The notes under the pieces: generated by a model
Seen by the model: the letters and a program-made list of their open reading frames with translations, nothing else
Told to the model about the DNA's origin: nothing
The model's database searches: none
NCBI GenBank assembly: GCA_013397455.1
Contig: VYZB01000341.1
Coordinates: 549,553-613,552 of the forward strand
Reading direction: 5' to 3'
Origin: Crotophaga sulcirostris
Lineage: Eukaryota; Chordata; Aves; Cuculiformes; Crotophagidae
Length of the DNA: 64,000 bases
Part shown: positions 48,954 to 64,000 of the stretch, one piece after another
Position numbering within the stretch: position 1 is the stretch's first letter
Layout: each line of letters starts with the position of its first letter
Translations under genes and position numbers: made by a program

Positions 48954-51900
48954 TTTTTAGCCAATACCAGATAGTCTGAAAAACATGCATTGAGAACATC
49001 ACAGTTATTAACAAAGTCAGATTGAACTTAATAGAAGGGCTGAAAATAATAAAGAAAAGTTAATGTGCGTTGTTCCTGTAAACTCAGGACAAAATTGTAG
49101 TCTTAAAACTACATTTTTATTTTAAATTTGACTTTCCAGGCGATGAATAACAAGAAATCAAAATAAACCCTTTTGTTTTGGGTTGACTAAAATATTTTCA
49201 GTTCTACCCAAACCAAAATTATTTTCCCTTTGTTTAGTTTGGCCACCAAACTGAAAAGCTAGTTTGCCATTATCCACACGTAAGAGCAAAAAAAGACATC
49301 TTAAGAACAAGTAGGGTTTTAATTAGCTCATTTCAGTATTTAAGGTTGATGCTGACATGAATTACTGACAGAACATATATATCTGATCAGGAGTTTAAAT
49401 AAAAAAATGTGATTTTTTTTTCATGGTGATTTTGAATTGGATATTAAAAGCTTCAGAAGTGAGTCAGGGCCTCATTGAAGTAATTATCCCATACATGGAG
49501 AGAAAAGATGGTGCCTGCTCAGTGTGCTTGTAGACAACAGAAGTAAACAGAGTTGGGTAATACAAAATAAAAGACAAATATGATTGTCTATGATGTGATG
49601 TGGGTAATAAGCTACAGCCTCAGCACATTTTCTTACGTGTTGGCAAACTGAAAGACAAAACCAAACCAAAACAATCCAAACCTACGTATCTTAACTAAAG
49701 CCATTGTGTCCAAACACTTCAGGCGATACCAGACTGTTTAGAGAACAGTGTTGAACGTAACCGTGGGAACAATTGATGTTGAAATCCAAGGCTACAAAAA
49801 AATCAAAAGCACAAAGCCACCCATATGGATTTGCAAAAGTTTTATACAACATGTAGAATGTATTTCCAGCATATGAATGTGGGTATTAGTCTCAATGGGG
49901 CTACTTAACTTGCTAAAAATGTGATTAAGCTGGCCTGATAGGATGACTGCCTTGCGTAGGACTGTAAGTCCCTCACTTCTACAAGCACCAGCTTTGCACT
50001 GTTTACAGGTTAAACAGGTTTACAACTAAACAGGAAAGAACAACTGTGAGAAAACTTAAATGTCAGTCAAGTGAAGACAGTATTGATACAAGAAATGACT
50101 ATGACAAGTCTGATCCTGCTTTCTTGGACATCTCGTCCTCTGGTTAAACTTCAAGAGAGAGGTTTGGGTGTATATAGAATGACGAACCAGAACCCATCTG
50201 CCAGTGGCCAAAGGAGTCAAAAATGTCCAAATAGAACAAACAAAAGATCCTAGAGTAAGAAACAAGACCAAAGTTATTCAAAATTACTCAGTTCACAAAG
50301 ACCGATTAATTCATGTGATCTTTTTACATGGTTCTATTAAACTGCTCGTCCTTTGAAACTGGTTTTCATTGTGCACTGTAAAGCACTTAATGAACAGTCG
50401 TTAGTCTGTACCAAACTTCTGCTCATTTATTCAGCTATATCCCAATTTTGTAGAGTTTGACACAGAATCTATGAACCACTGTAAAATCTACTAAGGAAAA
50501 AAAAAAAAAAGAAAAAAGAAATACTGTTCTTATGATTGCAAAGAAAACCATGGAAATATGAACAAAGTGTGTCAGCTTCTGAAGTCTTTTCTCCAGAGAA
50601 ATAGCTGCAGCTTTGTAAAAGCTGAATGGAAATAAAGTCAAAGTGTGTTATTAGAGCATCTTTCATATCAGTCAGTCAGAAAAGGAACGTGCCAATATCA
50701 CTTGGGAGAATGAGGCTTTTCCAGGTACCTTGCCTTTTCTAGCCATTCCAGCGCTTCATCAGCCTAAAGCAAGGCACCAGATTGGGATATAGTATTTACT
50801 TGTTGGGAGCACCTGTGTTGACCTCCAAGCAAAATGTTTCCTGCAGGCAGGCCCAAGTCTTCATCTGGGCCAGCAGGTTTTCAGAAACCTTCCAGCACCC
50901 AGGATGGGACCTGGTGATCCCACCACACTTACATTATGAAATGTGAATTACACTATTCAGAACTTCTAGTGTGCCACATTATAAGAGCAGTGAATCCAGG
51001 GGCACTGAGGTAGAGTTAGGATCCCATTTGCCTCTTAAGTACAAAAGATCTTGGGGTTAGCATCTCTGTTAAATATCCAGACAGCAGCATGTACTTGTAA
51101 AATAAATGAAAAGCTAAAATTCTTGGAGGGGTGGGCAAGAACCATCATTTCTTTTCCTGTATACAGTACTCAGTGTCAAAATATATAAAGAAAGTTAGCA
51201 TTTCAGAAAGCCATTAAGCATTCACTAGGCATGGGAAATCTTCCTCAAACAGACATACTGTTATGAATTACAGGATTTATGATACAGTTTACTGTAAGTC
51301 TGCTCTTTCAAAGTGAAACCATATGTTGAGTGGGAAAGAGTGGAAGCCTAACGTAAATGAAGATAAGGCTGTTTATCAAGCTATGCTGATGGGTATTTTG
51401 TGGGTGAACTTTCTTTTACAGTATTGTTAAGGGTTATGTAAATTCTAATTGGTATGCACAAACAAATTCACAGACACTAGGTATAGCATGATTTAAGTTA
51501 ACTGTCAGTTGATGGTTCTGGAAGATAGTGGGACCAGTACTACCAAATACCCACCACATCAAAACCTTGTATAGTTCCCACATTCAGATACATGAATAAT
51601 GCTAGTTTCTAAGGAGCAGGGAGGAGGACAAGCTGATTGTAACTGTTTTCCATTGCTCTCAGGATATTTATGTTGCAGAAAGGGTGTTGAGTCTTGGAAC
51701 GCAGGAGGAAGTTACATTTCCAGCCATTCCCTAAGAGTTCCAAAAGCTCAAGTCTACAAAATATCATCCTGCTGGGTCCTGGGAGCTGTAACTGAGGGTG
51801 CAGGTTTGGCTTGTGACTATGTCTGTCAGTCTCCTGTCTTGTCGCTTGCCTGCTTGCTTCCTTGGAGTTGCAGTCTCCTTAGAGAGACCAAGTCCTAATA

Positions 51901-54900
51901 GCCAACAAGTAGGCATTTGAGCTACAAGTCCCGTGGGAAGAGATGGGAATATTTCCAAAGTGAGGCTTTTCAGCTTTTGGCTACAAGACTAGTTCTGAGT
52001 ATTTGATCAGTTAATTTAAAAGAAAACAAGGTTTTCCCCAGAAAGCGGAGTTTTTGTTTAAAAATGTGCATTTAATAAAGATCTAATTTTCCACCAAAAC
52101 TGTTTCAACCAATAACTGGGAATTACATTCCCTGACAAAAGTACTTGAAAATGGATTTCATAATGTAGAGTAAAATACAGACAATTTTTTCCAGATGACT
52201 TTAGAGTGATGTTGTTATTATTCCTAAACTAAACATGATAAACCTAGGAAACTTAGAATTAAGGTTAAAGAAAACCTAGCACTTTAAAGATATGGAAAAT
52301 ACATAGTACTGTAACTTGATAGTTATGATAAAAAAGCTATATTTGGTTTGATTTACTCCAGAGCATCTTAAAGCAGCCAGAGCACACTGAATAATCAAAC
52401 AGTCTTCAGAAATACTCTATATTGCCAGAGTAGCACAAAAATCTAGCCAGGCACAGCTCTGCTGCTCATGTGTGAGCTGCCTGCTACCTTTAGGGCTTTG
52501 TTTTTCTTCCCTGGGCCTTGCTCTGTACACAACTATCTTGTGGTTCTTCTATTGGTTTCTTCTACAGTTCCTTCTACAGGTACCTGTACAAAGATATAGA
52601 TACACATAAACCCAATGTGTAAACTCACACAGATGCAGAAGTGCACATCAACTGTGCCCTACTCCATACTCCCTTGGGCATGGCTTTGCTTAAGTCTTCT
52701 GCTTCAGAAAATCAGCTGAGCAGAGGTGAATCACTGGTGTTGCATGAGCAGCTAGCAGCACTGCACAACTGGAGATGGGAAATTGATAACTGCATTAAAC
52801 AGCTTACAAAATTATCTAGAAGCTTACCAAGGCAAAATATGGTTATCGTATCTGGCCTTTGTCCAGAGCATACAGTTTATAGTAATTAGGTGTTTGGTAT
52901 CAGCTAAAAATTCTTTGTTCATCAAACAAGAATAAAACTTTTACTTAAGTTAGAAACTAAAGACAGAAAGGGCATGTGGATTTTATGGCAGAATTCTTGC
53001 TGAAATTGATTTGAAAAGTTTCTATTTTATTCTGCTTTGCATCTGTGAGAGCATCCGGGGTTATTCATGAGGCAGGTGCTCAAACGATGTCACAGTTAAT
53101 ATTTAGCGTCATTTTCTCATAGGTCAAATCCTTTCACACCCTTTTTAAACAAAAAGTTGGCATTAGACCACACGATATTGCAAAAGGAGTCAAGATTATA
53201 TGCCATTCACACAATGTCACGTTGCCAACAGGAAGCTCTGTAAAAGAAAAAAAAAATGTCCCAGTGTGTAAATTCAGGGTAATAAAATACCATAATCAGA
53301 AAATCAACATAAGACATGGTAGGCCTGGTCCTGTTACACCTGGACTCATTTGGGAATCAGCAAAGAGCTGCTTGTGTGTTAAACTCTTTACAAATATGAG
53401 GGAAATTTGAAATTCAAAATATGCTTTATCAATTTCATCCACTAATACGTACTATATTATAAATGTGGATAGGTTTGGACTGAATTGTAAACTAATTTTA
53501 AAAGTCTCCAGTGATGCTGCTGAGTTTTTCTTAGAGAAGATCAAGCAAAAGCAACCTTCTTAAACTTTACCTCATGCATGTGTCCCATCAAGATAGAATG
53601 TGGGGGGTTTTTAATGATTACGTGTTAATAAGTCAAAACACATTCAAGTTCAAAGCAGCCACCAGTTCACCAAGTTAAGGCAAATCCAGCTTTAAATGAA
53701 GAACAGAATTTATTTCTTTACTACCAGTGTTTTGTTCCACATTATTACCATAGCTCTTCACTCTGACTAAATCCTTGCTGTGTCCATAGACAGAAATATC
53801 AGATTCCAGCTACTAAGTCAAAAAGAAGCTGATGGTACCGTGGGATGAGACTTAAAAAGAAAGGAAAGGATACAAATTAAAAGCATTTCACTGATTTCAG
53901 TATGGTTCTGCTTGTTTCCAGGAGAGAAGACTTCTAGTGAATTTCACCTCAGTTGTGTACCACCAAGATTTTGTTGCAGGCATCTTTATCTTGTTTCACT
54001 GAATGTCGTAGTTAACTAAAGTGATGAAAGTGGGCTTGGGCAGTGAAAATCACTAAGGGAGTTTCCAAAATAAGATAAAACCAACACTTACTAAACATTT
54101 TCAATAGTACTTTATAAACCCATGTTTCTGGCTGGCAGCATTACCAGGAACCCTGTGCGTACTTGACACACCCGTTGCAAAGAAAGGCGCCCAAGGAATG
54201 CGTGATGCGGCCTCAACTGAGGAAGTCAATGAACCTTTGTTTTAGGTTTTTGCTCATACCTGATGTAATGGAAAGCCTTTACAAAACAAGGCCTATGAGA
54301 TAGAACAGACAATAAGGAATTGATGGATTAAATGAAAGATAGAGTTGCTTTGTTTGCTGAAAGTTATGCTTTATGGTTATACTAACATTATATTTACTGT
54401 GTGAACTATTACTGTATCAGAAATATACATCTACCCAGTGGGTGAATTATATAAGGTTATTTCCTCATCATCAGTGAGGTGAGTTCTTCACATTCCCTTT
54501 GCAAAAGAAACTTTTTGTCAGTTTCAATTCTGAGAATTTCCAAACTTACATGAAAGGATTAAAAAGCCAGATGAAAAGAGATACTATTTTAATTTCACTA
54601 CAAACTTCTCATATGTCATTTTTGCACTGGTGGTTAGAACTGTTTTTTAAAGACTTCTGCAGGTCAAAAAAAGTAAAGAAAACCACCTTTTCATTCATCT
54701 TCAGCATTAATCAGACTTTTAAACTACACAGGTTACATCTGAGCACTTTTTTTATAGTATTTTATAGAGACGTTAACGTGTTGCTGGGCAGTCTAAGAAA
54801 CTGAAACAGATATTTTCTAGCTGAAACTTCCCTGTTATCTGTGATGACGTGAGTACTCAGTTCATCCCTAGCAGACATGAACCTCCAGAAATTACTGTGC

Positions 54901-57900
54901 TATAGCTTTACATTTGCTAGCTCCTTCCTGTGAATTCCAACAGCAGGCTAATCTATTACAGACGTCACGAAATGTTTCAATGTTTTTGATGTAAATGTAA
55001 TTTGGGAAGCCTACAATCAGCTTGGATAAACAGCAATTATGCAATTAACCTCATCACCCTGGCATATTATCCCTGACATTATTGCACATTCAACATTGAA
55101 TGGAATACAAATCAATGCCATTGTATCATACCTGAGCAGCTGGGAAGGTGGCACCATGACGTGCCTTTCTTTCTGTCCCATAGTTGGCTGAGTCTATAGT
55201 GTCCTCATGCCTGACATTGCAAACGTGATACTGAGCTATGCCCCCTTTGCACTTAGTGTCATTTTTCACCTTCTTTCTATTACAACCAATATAATAAAGA
55301 TTTGCTGCCAAAGTACTGGACAGCCTTTTCTATGGAAATACGCATGATGCCAGCTTCACTGAGGGAGATGATACGAATTCTGACTTCCTGGGCAAATGTG
55401 CTGTTTAGGTGCGTGGGATTTGAATAAAGTGTCACTTTTTTGGCTGGCTGATTTCTGCTCACAGTAAAAAGCTCACTGAACAACAGGACCACCTTTTACG
55501 CTGTTGCTGCCAAGACAATTTGTCTTCCAGTCTATGGATGTGTCTATACATATATGTGTATGTCCAGTTTATAGTGCACCAGCTGAGGATCTGCACTTGA
55601 ATATCAGATTCATGGCTTGTTCTGCCAAAATTCCTGATGAAGAGTTGATGCAGTTGGCATGGCTGATAGGCTTGTTACTTTAGTAGACCAGGCTGGTGCT
55701 TTGATCTGTTTGTACAGAGGGACATTTGCAAACAGATTTGACATATGTTTCTAAAGCATGGGAGAAATTTGTCATTCCAATGACCTTCCAGGGGCTGATT
55801 AAAGGAAGTAAAACAGCTGGATGTGTTTGACTATGCTTTGTCTCTTAGGCAACAAAGAGAGGTGCAGGCAGGGAAAGGGAATGAATTGCTGATGAAATAA
55901 AGTAGCTGAGAACAAGTGGATGCCATAAATACTACTCGGTTTGACTAGAATATCAGTACCTGCTGTATTTTTCAAAAAGGGTATTTGTAGGATTTGTACT
56001 CCAACACAGCAAGGAAGAGTGTTGCTAGACAGAATACTGAATCCACACTGATGAGTTTCCTTCTCTATGAATTTTGGCATTACATGCAGAGTTAATTGCA
56101 GAAATACCATTGGTATACCCTGGTATACTCTTGAATCCATCACACTTAATGCTTTAATTTATACACACAATGTGATTCTTCTAAAGAACGGTAATCAGCA
56201 CGGTTGCATTTGGTCTACAAAATGCATAATGTGGAGAGACAACAAGGTCATCATCCAGTTCTTTTGAGATGTTTGTGCAGTAAATCTAGAACAAAAGACT
56301 CACAACTCTTAATGAAGTTACGTGCTTCAAAAGTAAGTCAGATTACCTGAAACTAAGCTGATTCCATTGGAGAATTTTTTTGATGTTCTGCAAGTGTCCC
56401 AGGGTAAATCTGAGAACAATGGTCAGAATTTCAGATCCTGTTCCCAGGGTTCAGGACAGTTTGTAGCTGTCCAAGTCAGTGCTCTGCCAGTGGAACACAG
56501 AGCTTTATAACTTCCATGCCAAGTTAAATCTAGCAAGGCTAGTGGTTTTAAAAAGGCATTATTATTGCCTGAGAGCTTTAACAGAGTCCTCATTAGATGT
56601 ACATGCTGAAGATTAGAAGGGGACTTAAATGTTTGCTACTACTGGTTATTCTATTATCTAAAAATGAAGCTTTTAAATAATTTCTTTATACTAACCTTAA
56701 TTAAACCTCTGCTTCTGCTTTTATTCACTGGTAATTTCAAGATACACCAAATCTCTATTCACCCAGATTGTTAAAACTCCCTTACTGTAAAACCCCCAGG
56801 GAGTGGCCAGCTCCATAGCATACTGTGCTGGAATATCCAGGCTTTAAAAAATGTGTCCTCAGAGAAACTTCTTGAGTTGCCTTGAGACCTTGTGTTGCTG
56901 GAACAGTGATCAGCAATGTTCTGAAAAGCTGCTCAGGCCTGTGGCAGAACAGAGGACAACACAACTGGGCCCCAGGGTCCTGAAGCAGCATGGCTTATTT
57001 TCTCTCATTCTCTCCAAAGCCCACAATAATTTGTCCATTAGTCATTGCAGTCAAATTTGACTGATAGACGAGATGTCACAGATACTTCTGTTTCCAAAGG
57101 TTTCAAAAAAATCCAAGAACATTCAGGTAGACAAGGGAGAGCAAGATCTCAGTTTCCCAGCTGAAGGAATAGCTGTCATGAGGTCAACTCTTGTTAGAAA
57201 TCAGAAAATCAATCTGGGAGAGAAACTGTAACCACCTGACGTACATCAAAAAGATTCAGGATGGTCTAGCACAATTTGCACACCAGAATCAACCAGCCAC
57301 AAGGAGCCTCGAATCCATAAGAAATCAGGCATAATTAGATATATAGCTCAAAGGTCAATGAATACAGCAGAATGAAGCATTATTTAAATACAAAGAGGAT
57401 GAATTCAGTCTCATGCCAGGGAAGTTTTGAAAGAACCTAAGCAAATACCTAAATGCGTAACCATCTATCTTAAGTCACTCGAAGAAAAGCTTTGTAAATA
57501 GTTACAGGCATGTTACATTGCTTTGTAAAATAATGTTTTTCAAAACAAAAGCACTGCTTTTATTTTACCTCCTTCACTACCTGCCCTTAACAGTCCCCAC
57601 CCAACCTGCCCGTACTGCAGGAAAAGGGGCAGATAAGCATGTGACTGTTATTTTTTCAAAGACGCCCAAGAATGTTCAGTCAGTGCTCTGCTTCATAGAA
57701 ATCTGTGAACCACACCATTCCTCCTATGGAAAATTTGCCTATTTAGCTGCTCCATAGCTCCAGAGAGTTTTGCAAGAAAAGAATAAAAAAGTACAATATG
57801 ACAACCCCTCCCTTTGGAAGTGGGACATGGATTCCAGTCCCCAGGCTAATAAGCCTTTCCCAGATCATATATACAGGAGGTACAAGCCTCCTTCCACCTG

Positions 57901-58237
57901 GAGGTGCAACTTTTCATGACTCTTCCTTGAACTTTCCTTTTTGTCTCACAGCACAGATAATGGCAGTCAAGTAACCATGTGGTCCTCGAAGGTCAGAAGC
58001 ACCAACAGCTTGGTCCTTCTCATTACCCAAAATGATTTTCTAAGGTAATTTTTTGGAAGAGGAGAAAGGCAAGTGAAGATACCCATGTACCCATAAGAAG
58101 TTAGAACTGATTTGTCCCATTGTTGGTAGACAACACAGAAATTCAGGGAGCTCCAAAAGAACCATACCATCAAAGCTGCAGGCAAAGGTAGCTCAGAAAT
58201 GCAGAGCATCAGACACTATCCAAGCCCTAGGACTGAA

Positions 58238-58311
58238 AGCACCATGTTCCACAAAGACTGCTCAGCACACTGACATTCTTTTCTCCTGCCGTCTTTGTGG
58301 AACATGGTGCT
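58238..58311. repeat. Perfect 21-bp inverted repeat with 32-nt spacer
   Basis: Arms 58238-58258 (AGCACCATGTTCC...) and 58291-58311 (...GGAACATGGTGCT) are exact reverse complements. With a 3-nt bulge the pairing extends a further five bases outward (CTGAA/TTCAG). Confidence 0.9.
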
Positions 58312-61300
58312 GATTTCAGTGGTGGCTTTTTCCATGCACCAAGCATGAGATGATGCACAGGGCTATGGTGATGTAATTTTACAGCAGAAGCTGGAAAAAC
58401 AAGGAGGGTATATCATGTCCAGCATGATTTATGCCAAGTTTTCCACAGCTATGCAGCCTCCCTCCCATGTCATCCATATGTTGGCAGGATGAATGTAAGA
58501 AGTGGGACAACTCTGCCCCCAGTTTCTAGACAACCTCATGCTTTGGCTGCAAAATCAACTCATAACTCAAAAAGCAACCTCCATTGGGCAGACAGTTTTC
58601 CAGTCAAACAGCATATGTGCTTAATTGAATGCTTACAAAATCACCTTTTGTTTTATACAAATGTCCTGCCAAAAAAAGAAGAAACCAGGGACATCTAATG
58701 GATTTTGCAGTATGGCACTATTTATGTTGTGATCACAAAAGATACTCTAATACAATTATTTTCCAAGTAATGTTTTATGGTAATGTGGTTTACAAACTGC
58801 TATACCCACTCATGTTTTGAGACAGAATCTTACATTTTTTTTCCTCAAAAAGAATGCCATGCTGTGCCATTGAGATGTAAAGACTTGAAAAATAAATTTG
58901 TTGGCCTCATTTACATAGAGAATGCTATTACTCAAACATATAAACTGAAAGCAGAATTGTTTGATTAACCAGTGAAATTATATACACACATTCTGGAAAA
59001 TCTGATTAAGTTTAGTCTATGGTTGGTTTCTAACTAAGCAGGCAGAGATCTCCGTATGAATAACATTTCACGTAAGATTGTAACTTTTGTGCCAGTTCAC
59101 TGTCATCCAATTTGGAGCTGGTGATTGCAATAAAACTGGTACAGCTTCTGAACCTCTGCTGCTTTCATCAAAACCATTTTAAGTTTAGAAGCTGAGCGAG
59201 TCACTAACTAGAAACAACAGCAAATCCAACTATAAGCCATGTGGGCCTTACATCTACAAATTAAGTGAACTGACTAAACAGCTTTCATAAAAATATTTTC
59301 AATGATTGAACTTGGATATAACAAAGAAAGTAGTGACTGAGCATGCATTAAAGGGACAACGTACAGCTGTCACCAGTAGAAGAATGTTCTGAGACACCTT
59401 TTCTCCTTCTTGCATGTATCCTGGAATACATGAACTTCCTTGCTAATTTATGTCGTGGACTGGTCTTCAAATGATGCATCATTTTCCTTTCCTGGAAAAC
59501 TGCATTAGTCTCAAATAAGCCAGGAGCTGAATTTGGAGGAGCCAGTCTCTCATGTGCATTTATAGTGAGGCAGTCACTAAGCAGTAAAGCAAAATATTAC
59601 GCACTTAAAAGACAAGACATCTCAGGTGATTTCTAGCTCGCCTTTTAAGACCTTCAATTTGAAATAATAACACTTGCTGGAACACTCAATTTTAAAGCCA
59701 GTTGTACCATGGGACTGGTATGAGGAACATGCATTTATTACCTTGTCTCATGCTTGGAAGCACCAAAGCAGGCATTACTGGGAGGGCTAGACTGTAATTT
59801 CAGGTGATGATGAAGCACGTCTTTGAAGCACATCTTTGTTCTTTTTAGGAGGTAAACGCTTATGTGACGAATGGACACTTTCTGGTTCTTGAGCTGGGCA
59901 GGCCTCTCTCCATTTCTAGATGATTTTCCTCAGTAGTGAATGCAAAGAGAATTCCTGGTTTCCTCCTAGGATCTTGGGAGCCAGTAATTAGGACACAAGC
60001 AGGACATAGCAGTTTAAAAAAGAAAAAAAAACAACCAACCAACCAAAACAGCGCAACGTAAGGTTCTTTTCCTCATCATCTTACTGCAGCTCAGTATTGC
60101 CTGTTTCCCCCTCTACCCCACTATGTACAATAGGGCTGCAGTGTACACAGGTTTAGTGCTCTGGACAAGGTGAGGAATGGGCAACACACAACTTAAGTGC
60201 TCAGTGTCTTAAGCCAGCTGTTACGAATCCATTAAATTATTACGTGAATGCAGACACAAATGCAGAAAGCCTGGGAATGAGCGCAGGTTGAAGCAGTGCC
60301 TAAGAGTACATTCTTCAGGGTGCTCTGGTACCAGCATAGATCTTGCAAAAAGAGGCCTTACCTACCTCCTCAGTGCATTACCAGTCAGCTCCCCTACCAG
60401 CAACACTACATGGACTAGAGCTCCTTAGTTGGCATTTTCTCAGAGAAAAAAAAAGTAGGGCTTGAACTTGTTTGAGATGCTGGTAAACACTGGTATAAAC
60501 AATTGAGAAATAAAAAGATGGAACACTTTCTGTTCATAACTTTTATTATAAACACATAGATTAAATATTAACATAGGAAAAAGGAGACATTACTAGTTAA
60601 GCCTTTAAAAGGTTACATGTCCTAAACCAGCCCCAAAAGTCCATTTTACACCGAGTTGGTAATCTCTAGAATCACTTCCATGGTAACTGAAGCCTCCAAA
60701 ACGCTGGGATATATTCCCTGTCTTCTCATTCAAATAGAGAAGCATTCTGCATAAGGAAACAAGTAGTTTGCACTTTTGTTTAATGCAGTTCAGCCACAAT
60801 GAATAAAAAAGATTCATGTATTCAAGTCAAGATATTCCAAAAATATCAGCTCCGTCCAGGTCCTTTTTTATTTTTACCCAGCAGGCAAGGCTCACCCCAA
60901 GTGTCATAACTGGCTGAAGTTAATGCTGTCAGTCAAGATCCACTGGACCTACTGGGAGCTTTGCAATGAGTGTCAGTAAGAGCTGGAACTGATGTTTGTT
61001 CTCCAGGTAACATGCAAAAACTTTTTCAGTTCATTTATAAGAACTGGTCAAAATGCAGATTATGTAAAAGCCTGGGAAAATCCTTTAGTTCACCCATTTT
61101 AAAAATATTAAATATAAAACAAAAATCTGGATGATCAAAGTTTTAAAAGCTTCAATTATCAGATGATTTAAAAAAATAATCTGCGAGACTCCATTCTTTC
61201 TTGATGCTTACCCAAAGTCAAAAAAGTTAAAATAAAGATGCTCTGAGCCATATGCTTAAATATGAGGTGCTTTCCTGTAACATTATTTTCTCTGCTCCCC

Positions 61301-62537
61301 ACTGGTCCTTTGCCTTCCAGCAGCGAGTGCCCGCACTGTCACTGTAGTTCATGTCAGTTGTCTGAATGGGATCCAAGGTATAAAAACATACATTTTATGT
61401 CTATACAAACATACATATTTGCACAGCCCAGACAGCCAACAGGAAGTGTGTAAGCAGTGGATTTAATGGAATATAAGTATGTTTTAAATCCAGTAGTTAA
61501 AGTAGCGCAAAGAGGTCTGTGCTTCTAGATGTATATATTATCAGTCATATACATGGCATTTTCCTATCTTAAAAATATCTATGAATGAACCTCTGAAAAT
61601 ATGCTGAGTAATAGAAAAAAATAATCTTAAGATTTTGTAGGAAAAAATATAATTTGCAATAAAAATATAGTAATTTCTTCTTGCTAGAAACAAACAACAA
61701 AAATATACTCCCACACATAGTTTTTCAGCATCCTAGATATGTATCAAAAACTTCTGCAGCAGTAGCCCATCTTTTAAACAAAGTCTGAGTCCCTTACTGT
61801 GCTGCATTATAATTAATATCAAAAAGCACTTATGTCAGTAAATATTTGCTTACTCCTTCGTACATGTTAGTCTGGCTTTTAGTAATGTAAGCAAATGCTA
61901 GAACATTGTTGATTAGATAGGAAGTGGTTTACATATAAGAATTCTATATAAGAAAGTAATTTATCTAAAAATACTGGCACTGATCCTAGGCAGGGCCATT
62001 GACTCTTTGTATTATTCCACTGATTCCAACCAGAATTCACCCAAATGGAGCGTGTCTGGAGGGCCCCACTTGCAAAGACCATGCTTACTCAGAGAAACTC
62101 TTATCTTTCAATCTCTCTGTTCAGACAGAAGGATGGGGAAAAAATGAAGCTACAGGCATGTCAAGGTACTGAACAGCCCTTCAACAAAGATAGAGATTAG
62201 AAAAGCCTTTGGGTACTGTCTTATTGCACAGTCCCCTTTATGTCTCTTGCTATGGATTTTGTAGTCTGCCAAAGACAAGATTGCAGATGAGGATGACGTC
62301 AGCGAGTAGTGAGGAAGATGTCAATTCAAGCTGCTTCTTTCCAAGATTGGATTTCTGTTATATATTTTTCAAGATGGATTTTTTAAAATCAAGCAAGCAC
62401 TTTCCCCAGCTCCTAGGTTTTCCTCTTAATAATATTTAGGTAGCATTTCTCTCGGTGAAACTGAATTTTCCCAGTTACCATGGAGGTGCGATGCAGTGGA
62501 GAACTTCTGAAGAACTTGTATAGACAATATTTTTCTT

Positions 62538-62543
62538 TTTATT
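62538..62543 (-). terminator. TC2N: Candidate TC2N polyadenylation signal
   Basis: AATAAA on the minus strand, 68 nt after the TC2N stop codon. Further signals exist farther left, for example 60541-60547, so the 3' UTR may be longer. Confidence 0.35.
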
Positions 62544-62610
62544 TACACTATTTTAAACAATACAGGAATATCTTTGTAGAAAAATCAGTCCTGAGTTTCA
62601 TCTCCAGTCT

Positions 62611-64000
<1,390 letters not shown>

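Larger units (their letters stand above)
43088..62537. other. Long stretch without an intact gene, between the CATSPERB remnant and TC2N
   Basis: By synteny the 5' half of CATSPERB should be here, but no exon was identified with confidence. The stretch holds three CR1 fragments, two GC-rich orphan islands, a perfect inverted repeat and two exon-like minus ORFs. The rest is AT-rich unique sequence in which I see nothing specific. Confidence 0.5.

Noticed and set aside
61950..62070. Minus frame LGEFWLESVE...YKESMALP as the TC2N C-terminus with a stop
   Set aside because: The similarity is short and gapped. The true last exon at 62611-62721 matches TC2N along its full length, so this is chance. 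It is a warning about weak alignments.

Overview
The window looks like a piece of a bird autosome. CR1 LINE fragments with bird-type 3' ends recur in both orientations, exons are short with GT/AG introns, and the gene order PPP4R3A - CATSPERB - TC2N (all on the minus strand) is that of human 14q32.12. Two assembly gaps are present (20370-20387 and 31054-31258).

Left to right: 1-250 is a CpG-rich edge with a CTCF-like motif, followed by a plus-strand CR1 3' fragment. 700-5139 is non-coding and includes the PPP4R3A 3' UTR. 5140-30650 is a complete PPP4R3A gene (SMEK1, a regulatory subunit of protein phosphatase 4). I could place 15 coding exons whose splice phases all agree; together they give 821 codons plus a stop with no break. 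A CR1 copy with a dead reverse-transcriptase fragment sits in intron 2. The promoter is a CpG island at about 30.56-31.93 kb that contains the larger gap and a YY1-type motif.

From 32 to 62 kb there is no intact gene, but between 37.2 and 43.1 kb the minus strand carries several recognisable CATSPERB exons. CATSPERB is the beta auxiliary subunit of the sperm CatSper calcium channel. Two adjacent exons are phase-compatible, and the second has an in-frame TGA. Together with missing or poor donors elsewhere and the reported loss of CatSper in birds, this suggests a unitary pseudogene caught in decay. This is the most interesting content of the window. Orphan GC-rich islands, several CR1 fragments, an ancient CR1, a G-run, a perfect inverted repeat and two unexplained exon-like ORFs lie in the same interval.

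The last coding exon of TC2N (62611-62721, minus) is clear; the rest of that gene lies to the right, probably outside the window. The genes do not form a pathway. Their value together is the syntenic frame, which identifies the CATSPERB remains by position as well as by sequence.
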